Assembly: GCA_020432595.1 (NCBI GenBank)
Contig: JAGQGA010000065.1
Span: 1-14,419 of the forward strand
Direction of reading: 5' to 3'
From: Anaerolineales bacterium
GTDB lineage: Bacteria > Chloroflexota > Anaerolineae > Promineifilales > Promineifilaceae
Length of the DNA stretch: 14,419 nt
A model generated the notes under the pieces. That model was not told where the DNA came from and searched no databases. It worked only from the letters and a program-made list of their open reading frames with translations. This document shows, one piece after another, positions 1 to 6,076 of this stretch (position 1 is the first letter of the stretch; every line of letters starts with the position of its first letter). A program made the position numbers and the translations under genes.

Positions 1-273
1 CATGTTGAACTGAGTACCTAACACATCAAAGGTTGGATACACTTTGAAGTAATATAGGGCAAACAATAGCTTATCTTTCATGGTGGGCAAGGCACCTTTC
101 TGCCCGCCCCCAGGTCGCCGTTGGCGTATCCCACTTAGTAGGCCTTCTTCATAGGCTTGCCATTGCATTTGATGATATGTTTGGCTAAACATGTCCAACA
201 AAATGTTAAATTGGCTTAATGACACGCCTGTTAGTGCACGCATTTGGCGATCATCTCGTATCTGTAAACTCAT
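1..273 (-). CDS. IS5-type transposase, N-terminal part (runs off left edge)
   Basis: An open frame of 91 codons begins with ATG at 273 and leaves the window without a stop. It encodes the N-terminal helix-turn-helix region of a DDE transposase. A 'LTGVSLSQFNILLDMF' helix pair is followed by a basic Gly-rich linker (RQRRPGGGQKG). After that comes 'LLFALYYFKVYPTFDVLG', the typical run in the HTH_Tnp_4 domain that precedes a DDE_Tnp_4 catalytic domain in IS5-superfamily elements. The catalytic residues lie outside the window, so I cannot say whether the gene is intact. It points away from the short membrane-protein fragment at 313-624, and that fragment ends right at the IS border. This suggests the element inserted there. 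Confidence 0.72.
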   Translation of the reverse strand, partial: MSLQIRDDRQMRALTGVSLSQFNILLDMFSQTYHQMQWQAYEEGLLSGIRQRRPGGGQKGALPTMKDKLLFALYYFKVYPTFDVLGTQFNM

Positions 274-328
274 TGGGTTACTCCACTTTTTGCTTAGAAT
301 TTACCCATTTGTTTAATAAGGAACAACT
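1..328 (-). mobile_element. One end of an IS5-type insertion sequence (partial)
   Basis: The transposase gene starts at 273. The AT-rich stretch 274-328 upstream of it probably contains one end of the element. Read on the minus strand, GAGTTGTTCCTTATTAAAC near 310-328 is a candidate terminal sequence, because the neighbouring membrane-protein frame loses family-like sequence exactly there. The other end is outside the window, so neither the inverted-repeat pairing nor the target duplication can be confirmed. The border position is inferred. Confidence 0.4.
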
Positions 329-624
329 CTAAAGAAGGTAATGGCTATTGGCCCAAAGCCAAAGACCATGGTGAGAAAAATGGCAATAAAGCCGCCAACG
401 CCAATGGCTCGGCTTAGCCCTGCCCAGCGAAGGGGCAAGATGGCGTTTTCGGCTAACAAAATGGGAACATAGGCAATAAAGGCCAACGGCCAAATGGAAA
501 AGGGTTGGAAAGCAAAAATGAACAAAATGGTGCTCAGGATACCCAGGGCAGCACCAAGCATGAGGCGCTGTAGATTGGATATGCCGCTAACCACTTTGAC
601 TCCGGGAACAGTTACCGCTGTCAT
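313..624 (-). pseudogene. Truncated Lnt-like membrane protein (N-terminal fragment)
   Basis: This 103-codon frame has a strong ribosome binding site (AAAGGAGG, 6 bases before ATG at 624). After about 18 residues comes a hydrophobic helix (about 20-40), then 'FQPFSIWPLAFIAYVPILLA' at about 39-58, then a further hydrophobic stretch (about 74-97). The PF-x3-WPLAFIA-x-VP pattern is the signature of the first membrane segments of apolipoprotein N-acyltransferase (Lnt), which transfers a fatty acid to the N-terminus of lipoproteins. Lnt is normally about 500 residues, with a C-terminal nitrilase-type catalytic domain that is absent here. The last five codons run into the presumed IS end, which also supplies the stop. 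I therefore read it as an Lnt-like gene broken by the IS. A small intact membrane protein is the alternative. Confidence 0.5.
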
Positions 625-644
625 GAGAAGCCTCCTTTAAAAAT

Positions 645-697
645 GGGATGTGGACAAACACGGACGAACGCGGACAAATCTGTGAAATCTTTGATTT
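645..697. repeat. 53-bp dispersed repeat, copy 1
   Basis: This copy matches 2413-2465 in the same orientation, with about nine differences that are all transitions. The right end (ATCTGTGAAATCTTTGATTT) also matches a partial copy at 3898-3917. It is built from loose repeats of a GGACaaAC-like word. All copies lie in gaps or at gene ends. Confidence 0.75.
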
Positions 698-955
698 TTG
701 TGCTTCGTGGTGGGCAATTGCCCATGTTGTATCCTTTATGGAAAGTAGCGTGGGCAACCACGCGGTTTATAAGAATGCATCATGAGGCTGCAATGTGGAA
801 TACAAGTAAAGACACCACCCCTACATTCAGGGTAAATGAAAAAACGCCGATTGGTTAAGTGAGGAATGACCTGAAAATTGTGGATCAATGTCATCTTTGC
901 CGGAGCGAAAGATTGTATTGATGGGTGGGGAGAAGGAGAATGGGGGTTAGAAGTT

Positions 956-1000
956 TGGTGCGTGGTACGTGGTGCGTAATTTGCCACGTACCACGCACCA
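956..1000. repeat. Perfect 17-bp inverted repeat with 11-base loop
   Basis: Arm 956-972 (TGGTGCGTGGTACGTGG) is exactly complementary to 984-1000. The right side continues with another copy of the same CGCACCACG word up to about 1009. It lies just beyond the stop codon of the minus-strand hydrolase, so its transcript could fold into a strong hairpin that protects or ends the mRNA. There is no T-run typical of an intrinsic terminator. It belongs to the class of word-built hairpins seen at several other gene ends here. Confidence 0.85.
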
Positions 1001-1019
1001 CGCACCACGTCAATCTTGC

Positions 1020-1862
1020 TCAACCAGTAAAAACAGCATCATACATCAGGCGAGCCAGCCGGCCGATGAGCAAATTCCCAGCCGCGTCGGTACTCCACAA
1101 TTCGGGGGCAGGGTCGTCCTGGGTCATGGCGGTGATGACAAAGCCGTTGTTGTCCTGCCAGGTGCCGCGCCACACAACGGCCGTTTGTACCCGCACCCCC
1201 TTAATCGTGCCCGTCTTGCCCGCCAAATGCAGTTGGGTCGCTTCGTCCTCGTTGGAGCCATAGTAGGCAAAGGGCAAGTAGCGACCGACTCGGTCAGCAC
1301 CCACGCCGTCCATCAGCCGCATCATTTCGTTGCAGGCGGCGGGGGAAAGAAGTTGGCGGCGAAAAACGGCCGTTATCAATCGCGTCAACCCGGCGGCGGT
1401 GGCCGTGCCAATGTGGGGCTTGTCCGGTGGCGGCGTGCCAAAGCTGATGGGGCGGTGAAGCTGGACATCGGCAAAGCCCGCTTCGTTGAGCCAGCTTTGG
1501 ATGTTGTCTAGCCCGACATAATCAATCAGCACATTGGTTGCCAAATTGTCGCTGATGTTCATCATCAAAAAAGCCCAGTCGCGCAGCGGCATGGTCAGCC
1601 CCGGCGACAGATGCCGCAGCACGCCGCTGCCGGTCACGTGGTCGGCGCGGCGCAGCATGATTGGCTCGTCGAGCGATGATTTGCCCCCATCCACCAGTGC
1701 CATGAGCGCAGCCACAATCCCCAGTTTGATGGCACTGGCGGTGGGGAACTGTTCGTTGTCGTGGTAGGCAACGGTTTCGTTGGTTTGCAGGTTGAGGCAG
1801 GAGAGGGCTAAACGGCCGTTAAACCCTCCCGCCAACTGTTCAATTTCGCGCTGAATGTCCAT
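1020..1862 (-). CDS. Class-A-beta-lactamase-like serine hydrolase (cytoplasmic, catalytically atypical)
   Basis: This protein of about 280 residues has the Beta-lactamase2/transpeptidase-like fold. The nucleophile motif is S43-A-I-K46 (in PTASAIKL), the second motif is S104-D-N106, and the third is K216-T-G218 (in HLAGKTGTIKGV). The segment corresponding to the omega loop (about 137-152, Pro-rich) contains no Glu, whereas true class A beta-lactamases use a Glu there to remove the acyl group. There is no signal peptide, so it probably stays in the cytoplasm. A role as an esterase, amidase or peptidase-like hydrolase is more likely than antibiotic resistance. I chose ATG 1862 because GAGGGA lies about 8 bases upstream; the longer frame to 1895 runs into a repeat. 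It is the last gene of the minus-strand run behind the aconitase-X pair, separated by a hairpin. Confidence 0.82.
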   Translation of the reverse strand: MDIQREIEQLAGGFNGRLALSCLNLQTNETVAYHDNEQFPTASAIKLGIVAALMALVDGGKSSLDEPIMLRRADHVTGSGVLRHLSPGLTMPLRDWAFLMMNISDNLATNVLIDYVGLDNIQSWLNEAGFADVQLHRPISFGTPPPDKPHIGTATAAGLTRLITAVFRRQLLSPAACNEMMRLMDGVGADRVGRYLPFAYYGSNEDEATQLHLAGKTGTIKGVRVQTAVVWRGTWQDNNGFVITAMTQDDPAPELWSTDAAGNLLIGRLARLMYDAVFTG

Positions 1863-1879
1863 CTGTTCCCTCAAATTTT

Positions 1880-1948
1880 TTGACAGGATTAACAAGATTT
1901 GGCAGGATTTGCCTGTTTAATCCTGAAAAACCCTGTTAATCCTGTCAA
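1880..1948. repeat. 15-bp inverted repeat built from a GGATTAACA-type word
   Basis: Arms 1880-1894 (TTGACAGGATTAACA) and 1934-1948 are perfectly complementary. The 39-base interior contains further copies of the caggattt / aatcctg words that can nest. The element overlaps the last codons of the upstream aconitase-X small-subunit gene and ends just before the ribosome binding site of the hydrolase gene. In mRNA it would form a long hairpin between the two cistrons. Confidence 0.85.
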
Positions 1949-2388
1949 GTTTTCCCATTCTCTAAAATAACCAGTTCGTTTTGCACGCAGACGGTGGTTT
2001 GGGGGAAGGCAGAGAGGTGGGCACAAACGGCCGTAAAATCCCCCCCTTCCAGCACCACCACCGGCAGCGATTGCCCATAAATTTCCTGCGCCACCACCGC
2101 CCCCAGCGCCAAAATGCTGTCCGCTTCGGCAGTGATAATTGCCGCTGGAGCCGTTTCTGCTCGCACCGCTTCCAGCAAAATGCTGCTGGCACTGCTGGAA
2201 CCGCGTCCGGCGGGCAAAATAAGCACCCGTCCCGTGACAATTTCGCCGCTTTGTGGGTGGCGACGGTCAATAATCTCCCCCGTCTGCGGATTCAGCCCGC
2301 CCCACAAACTCAGCGGCTCATCGAGAATGAGTGCTTGGCCGCTGCCGTTGCCTTCGACCAAACAAGTTGCTTGCCAATTTGTGTGCAT
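1945..2388 (-). CDS. Aconitase-X swivel domain protein (small subunit of AcnX-type dehydratase, DUF126)
   Basis: This 147-residue protein matches the swivel subunit of aconitase X. It carries LWGGLNPQTGEIIDRRHPQSG (about 28-48) and the hallmark LPAGRGSSSASS (58-69). That Ser-rich loop supplies the proposed catalytic serine facing the Fe-S subunit. Known two-subunit AcnX enzymes dehydrate either (R)-5-phosphomevalonate (archaeal-type modified mevalonate pathway) or cis-3-hydroxy-L-proline. The sequence alone does not tell me which applies. A weak AAGGG site precedes the ATG. The gene follows the large subunit after 109 bp, an unusually wide gap for tight partners, and that gap holds a copy of the 53-bp repeat. 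Confidence 0.9.
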   Translation of the reverse strand: MHTNWQATCLVEGNGSGQALILDEPLSLWGGLNPQTGEIIDRRHPQSGEIVTGRVLILPAGRGSSSASSILLEAVRAETAPAAIITAEADSILALGAVVAQEIYGQSLPVVVLEGGDFTAVCAHLSAFPQTTVCVQNELVILENGKT

Positions 2389-2412
2389 GACTACCCTTTA
2401 TCCGCTGAAAAT

Positions 2413-2465
2413 AGGACGCGGACAAACGCAGACGAACACGGATGAATCTGCGAAATCTTTGATTT
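2413..2465. repeat. 53-bp dispersed repeat, copy 2
   Basis: This is the partner of 645-697, in the same orientation. The ends match AGGACGCGGACAAACGC and AAATCTTTGATTT. It occupies half of the gap between the two aconitase-X subunit genes, so it may have been inserted into an operon that was once tighter. Confidence 0.75.
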
Positions 2466-2497
2466 ATCGCTCATAAAACCTCTGCACCCTTTGCCAT

Positions 2498-3751
2498 TCA
2501 ATTTTCCCATAACCCCTCATCCCGCCATACCTGCCCCTGCGCCGCCGAGCGTACGCACTCTTCCAGGCTGCCAAAAATGACCGAGAAGCCGATATTGCCA
2601 GGGGTGTAATGGGCAAATTTGCCCGAATTGGTCATCAGCGTGCCGCCCCGCGCCCGCACGATGGGGGTCACAACCACGCAGGTGTCCACCACAACGGTTA
2701 CACCTAGCTCTTTCAGTTCGGATAGCCAGCCGCGCTTTTGCAATGCCGCCAGCACCAGCCGGTGGGTGCAGACGATAAACTCGATGACGGGGGGAAATTG
2801 ACGCAAGATCGGCAAAAGCTGCTCAAATTCAGCCAGGGAAAAGTGGGGACTGCCCAGCGCCACCACGTCAATGGGGCCATCGGCGACGGTGGAAAGGTGG
2901 CCGCGCATTGCTTTCAGGTCGGCTACAGTGACGGTGATTTCGGCTTCGGGCGGCCGGCCGTGCAGGGCGGCTTCCAGCGTGGGGGCTTCAGGGGTGATGC
3001 CAACGGCGTGGAACAGGGCAACCGCGCCGGACGAGGCAGCGGCGGCACCCAACGCCTTAAGCTGATCTTCGCTGCTGCTGGCGGGCAGCCCGGTGATGAC
3101 GGGGATTTTGTTGGCGGCGCGGCTGCCGATGAGGTAGCCCAAGACAGGATAGAGAACATCGGCATGGCGCAGCCGGTCGGGGATGTTGTGGAGGTGAAAG
3201 ACGATTTGGCCGCGCCGGTTTTCCGGTAGATGCAGTCCATATTCGGGGGCGCGGCCGGTGATGGCGGCGCAAATGTCAATAAAATCGCCGTAACGGTTGG
3301 TGTGGGCACCGAGGACGGAGTTGGCGAAGACGATGGCGTTGCTTTCGGCCCAGGCGATTTGCTGCCCGGTTAACGGCCGTTGTTCCACCTGATAGGGCGC
3401 ACAGGTCCAAATGGGCGAGCAGCCCATTTGCTGGTAAAGCTGCATCAGGCGGGTGGCTTTTTGCGCTTGAACGGCCGTTCCCTGAAAATGTTCCGGGTGC
3501 AGCAAATCAATCGCCCCCACGTTGAGCGTCGTTGGCACCACCGTTTTCGCCCCGCCGTCCACCAGCTTTTGGGCAAAATCAAGCCCCGAATCGCCGTGGT
3601 AAAGACAGCCGTCAATGTGCGCCGATTCAATGGGAATGAGTCGCCGCGCCCCAAACACCCGCCCCATCGTCGTCAAAATACGCATGGCGATCTGAACGGC
3701 CGTTCCCCGTTCCCCCGCCAGCATCGCCTGCTCTTCCCGGCTCAGTTCCAT
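2498..3751 (-). CDS. Aconitase-X catalytic domain protein (large subunit, DUF521)
   Basis: This 417-residue protein is the Fe-S catalytic subunit of aconitase X, full length for the stand-alone large subunit. Family features include PIESAHIDGCLYHGDSGL (40-57, with C49), VPTTLNVGAIDL (72-83), CSPIWTCAPYQ (111-121, with C111 and C117), AESNAIVFANSVLGA (135-149), VVDTCVVV (354-361, with C358) and NSGKFAHYTPG (375-385). C117, C358 and one more of these Cys are the candidate cluster ligands. It pairs with the small subunit to remove water from a hydroxy-acid-type substrate. GAGGAA sits 7-12 bases before ATG 3751. Phosphomevalonate or cis-3-hydroxyproline are the known substrates of the family. The presence of an amine-oxidising Sox-type enzyme 6 kb away leans slightly toward amino-acid breakdown, but no isoprenoid or proline gene is adjacent. 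Confidence 0.92.
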   Translation of the reverse strand: MELSREEQAMLAGERGTAVQIAMRILTTMGRVFGARRLIPIESAHIDGCLYHGDSGLDFAQKLVDGGAKTVVPTTLNVGAIDLLHPEHFQGTAVQAQKATRLMQLYQQMGCSPIWTCAPYQVEQRPLTGQQIAWAESNAIVFANSVLGAHTNRYGDFIDICAAITGRAPEYGLHLPENRRGQIVFHLHNIPDRLRHADVLYPVLGYLIGSRAANKIPVITGLPASSSEDQLKALGAAAASSGAVALFHAVGITPEAPTLEAALHGRPPEAEITVTVADLKAMRGHLSTVADGPIDVVALGSPHFSLAEFEQLLPILRQFPPVIEFIVCTHRLVLAALQKRGWLSELKELGVTVVVDTCVVVTPIVRARGGTLMTNSGKFAHYTPGNIGFSVIFGSLEECVRSAAQGQVWRDEGLWEN

Positions 3752-3774
3752 TTACGCTTCCTCATATAAGAATA

Positions 3775-3877
3775 GGACGCTGATTTTCCTGATGGAACTG
3801 ATTTACCTGATTTTCTATTAGCGACGCGGTTGTGCTGGGCAACAACCTTATCAGGAAAATCAGGCAAATCAGCGTCC
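3775..3877. repeat. Long imperfect inverted repeat made of CTGATTTxC words
   Basis: GGACGCTGATTT (3775-3786) pairs perfectly with 3866-3877. Complementarity continues less perfectly through further ctgatttNcctgatttt copies on both sides. The centre (about 3828-3848) holds a second small stem, GGTTGT/ACAACC, with an 8-base loop. The element lies upstream of the aconitase-X large-subunit gene and just beyond the stop of the GNAT gene, so it would sit in the RNA linking the two. Confidence 0.75.
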
Positions 3878-3885
3878 CATCCTCT

Positions 3886-4695
3886 TCAATCTGCGCCATC
3901 TGCGAAATCTTTGATTTTCTGGGCTGCGGCGGGAATAGGGATGTTGATAACATAAAGCTGGTCGGTATGGTGCGGCCGGAAACCAAGCTTGTGCGCCACA
4001 CGCAGGCTGGCCTCGTTGTCAGGCGAGGTTGTCCAACTGGGGGTGCGCCCCCGCAGCTGGATGGCGCGGCAGACGGCGGCGGCACAGGCCGACCCCAGCC
4101 CCAACCCGCGTGCCTCCGGTTCGGTGGCAATGCCAATGTCTTCGTAGCGGTGGCCGAGGAAGAAGGTGTTGGCAAGGGAGAGCAAACGGCCGTTTCTCCC
4201 AAACACCCCCCACCCAACTCCACTCGCCGCCAGCCCCGCCAACCCGCCCCACGTTTTCGCCACCCAACTTGTCTCGTCGCTCAACTGTCGGATCTGCGGC
4301 AAATCGGCCGTGGTAAGCTGGCGCACACAGTAACCGTTTGGCACAACGTCCGTCGGCGCGTGGTCGAGCGTCAGAACGACCCGCTGCCACACCTGCAACT
4401 CGGGGAAGGCGGCGTGGAGCAGGGGGACAAACGGCCGTTCCGCAGCCACAAAACCGCGCACAAGGCCGTGCAGATCGGCCGGGGCAATATCGCCGGCCGT
4501 GCCGCAAAGGGCATAGTTTCCGGCGGTTTCGGCCAAAATGACGGTGGGGTGGGGCCATTGGTTGGTGTAAAAACGGCCGTTTTCCGTCTGCAGCACATGC
4601 CAAGCCACCAGCGGCCCCGGCTCGTCGGGCAGAAACCGTTCCCGCAAAGCCGCCGCTTGCACCAGCGTGATCTCAAACAGGCCATTGTTTCCCAT
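3886..4695 (-). CDS. GNAT-family N-acetyltransferase
   Basis: This protein of about 269 residues has its acetyl-CoA-binding GNAT core in the C-terminal half. Motif A is EDIGIATEPEARGLGLGSA (185-203), with the R-x-x-G-x-G pyrophosphate loop at 196-201. Motif B is SPDNEASLRVAHKLGF (224-239). The N-terminal half is a divergent domain of the kind seen in two-domain GNAT proteins; the substrate is unknown. ATG 4695 is preferred over a GTG at 4743, which abuts a repeat element and has no ribosome binding site. A TTGATG-18-TACAAT promoter-like pair lies directly before ATG 4695, which would make the message nearly leaderless; this is weak evidence. The C-terminal tail KIKDFADGAD is encoded by a partial copy of the dispersed repeat, which also provides the stop. 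Confidence 0.82.
   Translation of the reverse strand: MGNNGLFEITLVQAAALRERFLPDEPGPLVAWHVLQTENGRFYTNQWPHPTVILAETAGNYALCGTAGDIAPADLHGLVRGFVAAERPFVPLLHAAFPELQVWQRVVLTLDHAPTDVVPNGYCVRQLTTADLPQIRQLSDETSWVAKTWGGLAGLAASGVGWGVFGRNGRLLSLANTFFLGHRYEDIGIATEPEARGLGLGSACAAAVCRAIQLRGRTPSWTTSPDNEASLRVAHKLGFRPHHTDQLYVINIPIPAAAQKIKDFADGAD
3898..3917. repeat. Partial copy of the 53-bp dispersed repeat inside a gene end
   Basis: This 20-base match (ATCTGCGAAATCTTTGATTT) is identical to the right end of copy 2 and differs from copy 1 by one transition. It lies within the last codons of the GNAT gene. Confidence 0.7.
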
Positions 4696-4746
4696 ACCGC
4701 ATTGTACCAACAACGCCCCACACCCATCAAATGATACCACCACGCT

Positions 4747-5018
4747 GTAGGGGCGGGATGACCGGGGTTTACGCTGGCAACGCCGCTGGCCCCATCTCCC
4801 GGTCGTCTCGCCCTAGCCCCACCCATCCACACCGCAGACGGGTCACACATGGGCTAGACGACCGGGGTTAACGCTGGCAACGCCGCTGGCCTCATCTCCC
4901 GGTCGTCTCGCCCTTGCCCCCACCCATTTATATCGCAGACGGGTCACACATGGGCGAGACGGCGCGGTGAATAGGCCGCATGTTCTCCCTGCGCCAATCC
5001 GCGCCATCCCGCCCCTAC
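4747..5018. mobile_element. MITE-like element with 14-bp terminal inverted repeats
   Basis: GTAGGGGCGGGATG at 4747-4760 is exactly complementary to 5005-5018. The 272-bp interval encodes nothing convincing and contains two 100-bp tandem units. It lies between the diverging GNAT and EAD1-ATPase genes. Small non-coding elements with terminal inverted repeats are typical of non-autonomous mobile elements, but no target duplication is obvious and no other copy is in the window. A palindromic regulatory region is an alternative. The outer GTAGGGGCG is shared with the different repeat at 9829-9965 and 14291-14313. Confidence 0.55.
4751..4951. repeat. Two tandem 100-101-bp repeats
   Basis: Unit 1 (4751-4850) and unit 2 (4851-4951) align with about ten substitutions and one inserted base, so about 89% identity by eye. 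Most differences are C/T. A third unit begins at 4952 (GGGCGAGACG) but diverges within about 10 bases. Unit 2 contains a perfect 10-bp inverted repeat, GACGACCGGG at 4857-4866 with 4898-4907; unit 1 has a near copy. Confidence 0.85.
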
Positions 5019-5039
5019 CCTGTTTCATGGTAATCTACC

Positions 5040-5069
5040 TTACCGTTTTGATCAGGACAGTGTTACAAT
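5040..5069 (+). promoter_or_regulatory. Possible sigma-70-type promoter for the EAD1-ATPase genes
   Basis: TTACCG (5040-5045), an 18-base spacer and TACAAT (5064-5069) resemble -35/-10 boxes. The -10 box is good and the -35 box is weak. It sits immediately after the MITE-like element and would start RNA near 5076, shortly before the gene. Confidence 0.4.
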
Positions 5070-5086
5070 ACGGGCGCAGTTTTGTT

Positions 5087-6076
5087 ATGATCCAGCAGAT
5101 GGAGAAAACGGCCGTGAACCAAGCCAACCGCTCAACCAAATTACGCCAGCAAATTAGCCAACACTTCGACGATGAAGAACTTCGCACCCTGTGCGTGGAC
5201 GTGGGGGCTGATTACGATGACCTGGGTGGACGGGGCAAAAGCGACAAGGTGCGGGAACTGGTGGCCTGGGCGGAGCGACACGGCAAATGGGACGTGCTTG
5301 TGGCTGCCGTCCATGCTGCCCGCCCTCATCTGGCCGCCACGGACAGCCAACCGCCGCCCCACCCCGCGCCCCCAACCCCATCGCCCAACCACAACCCCTT
5401 TTTTTTCGGCGGCCGCATTACCCACAGCGACCACTTTTTCGGCCGGCAGCGAGTGCTGCGCGAACTGCGGCAGGAGCTGCAAAAGCGCAGCAATGTGTCG
5501 CTGGTGGGAGAATCGCAAATTGGCAAGTCGTCGCTGCTCTACTATTTGTACCAGAGCCGGGCGGTGTGGCTGCCCCACAGCACCGTGGCCTATATTGATT
5601 TGCAGGGGGTGCTGGATGAGGCCGACTTTTGCAAGACGGTGCTGGCGGCGCTGGGGCAGACGGGCGACAGCCTGCGCCAGCTTAAGTGGGCGCTGAGCGG
5701 GCAGGATGTGGTGCTGCTGTTTGACGAAATGGAGCGGCTGGCTGACCCAGACTTTAACCCGCGTTTGCACGATTTGCTGCGGAGCCTGTCGCAGGAGAGC
5801 CGGTTGGCGTTTTGTGTTGCCAGCCAGCAGCCGCTGGAGATTGTGTTTGCCCCGCCGCCCGGCCAAACGCTTTCGCCGTTTCACAATGTGTTTGTCAGCC
5901 AGCGGCTGGGGCCGTTTAGCGACGACGAGGCGCGGGAACTGCTGCTGACGCGGCTGCGGCCATTTCCTAACCTGTTTAGCCTGGCGGAGATGGCGCAACT
6001 GCTGGCGCAAAGCGGCGGCCATCCCGCCCGCCTACAGCGTGCCGCCCACCAGCTTTTCCGTGAGAAAACCACCTGA
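5087..6076 (+). CDS. EAD1-domain STAND-like ATPase
   Basis: This protein has about 329 residues. Residues about 17-80 form an effector-associated domain 1: LRQQISQHFDDEELRTLC, then DLGGRGKSDKVRELVAWAE. That helical adaptor is known from conflict/immune-type NTPase systems, where matching EADs bring sensors and effectors together. A Pro-rich linker (84-104) leads to NPFFFGG and HFFGRQRVL (116-124). These precede a P-loop ATPase with Walker A GESQIGKSS (141-149), Walker B DVVLLFDEME (207-216), a sensor-like CVASQQ and a C-terminal GGHPARLQRAAHQLF helix. There are no membrane segments and no effector domain, so it is probably a signalling or assembly part. Possible starts are ATG 5087, ATG 5099 and GTG 5114. 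The last has the best ribosome binding site (GGAG, 9 bases upstream) and all keep EAD1. The stop overlaps the next start by one base (TGATG). Confidence 0.85.
   Translation: MIQQMEKTAVNQANRSTKLRQQISQHFDDEELRTLCVDVGADYDDLGGRGKSDKVRELVAWAERHGKWDVLVAAVHAARPHLAATDSQPPPHPAPPTPSPNHNPFFFGGRITHSDHFFGRQRVLRELRQELQKRSNVSLVGESQIGKSSLLYYLYQSRAVWLPHSTVAYIDLQGVLDEADFCKTVLAALGQTGDSLRQLKWALSGQDVVLLFDEMERLADPDFNPRLHDLLRSLSQESRLAFCVASQQPLEIVFAPPPGQTLSPFHNVFVSQRLGPFSDDEARELLLTRLRPFPNLFSLAEMAQLLAQSGGHPARLQRAAHQLFREKTT

Larger units (their letters stand above)
625..1019. other. 395-bp intergenic region holding repeats, no convincing gene
   Basis: This stretch contains a 53-bp dispersed repeat (645-697) and a long hairpin (956-1000). 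It also contains the promoter region expected for the minus-strand fragment at 313-624. Short open frames on both strands (for example plus 643-858) start inside the repeats, lack ribosome binding sites and show no recognisable protein features. I see no RNA gene. Confidence 0.6.

Noticed and set aside
643..858. Possible small plus-strand gene in the left intergenic region
   Set aside because: It begins inside the 53-bp repeat, lacks a ribosome binding site and shows no recognisable sequence.
4371..5028. Short minus-strand frames sharing an RARRPGD...SVNPG peptide
   Set aside because: The shared peptide comes from the two 100-bp tandem DNA repeats. There are no ribosome binding sites and the frames end inside the repeat element.
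5141..6022. Long open frame on the minus strand opposite the EAD1-ATPase gene
   Set aside because: The product is rich in Arg, Gln and His with no family features. It mirrors the codon pattern of the plus-strand gene, whose Walker motifs are clear.
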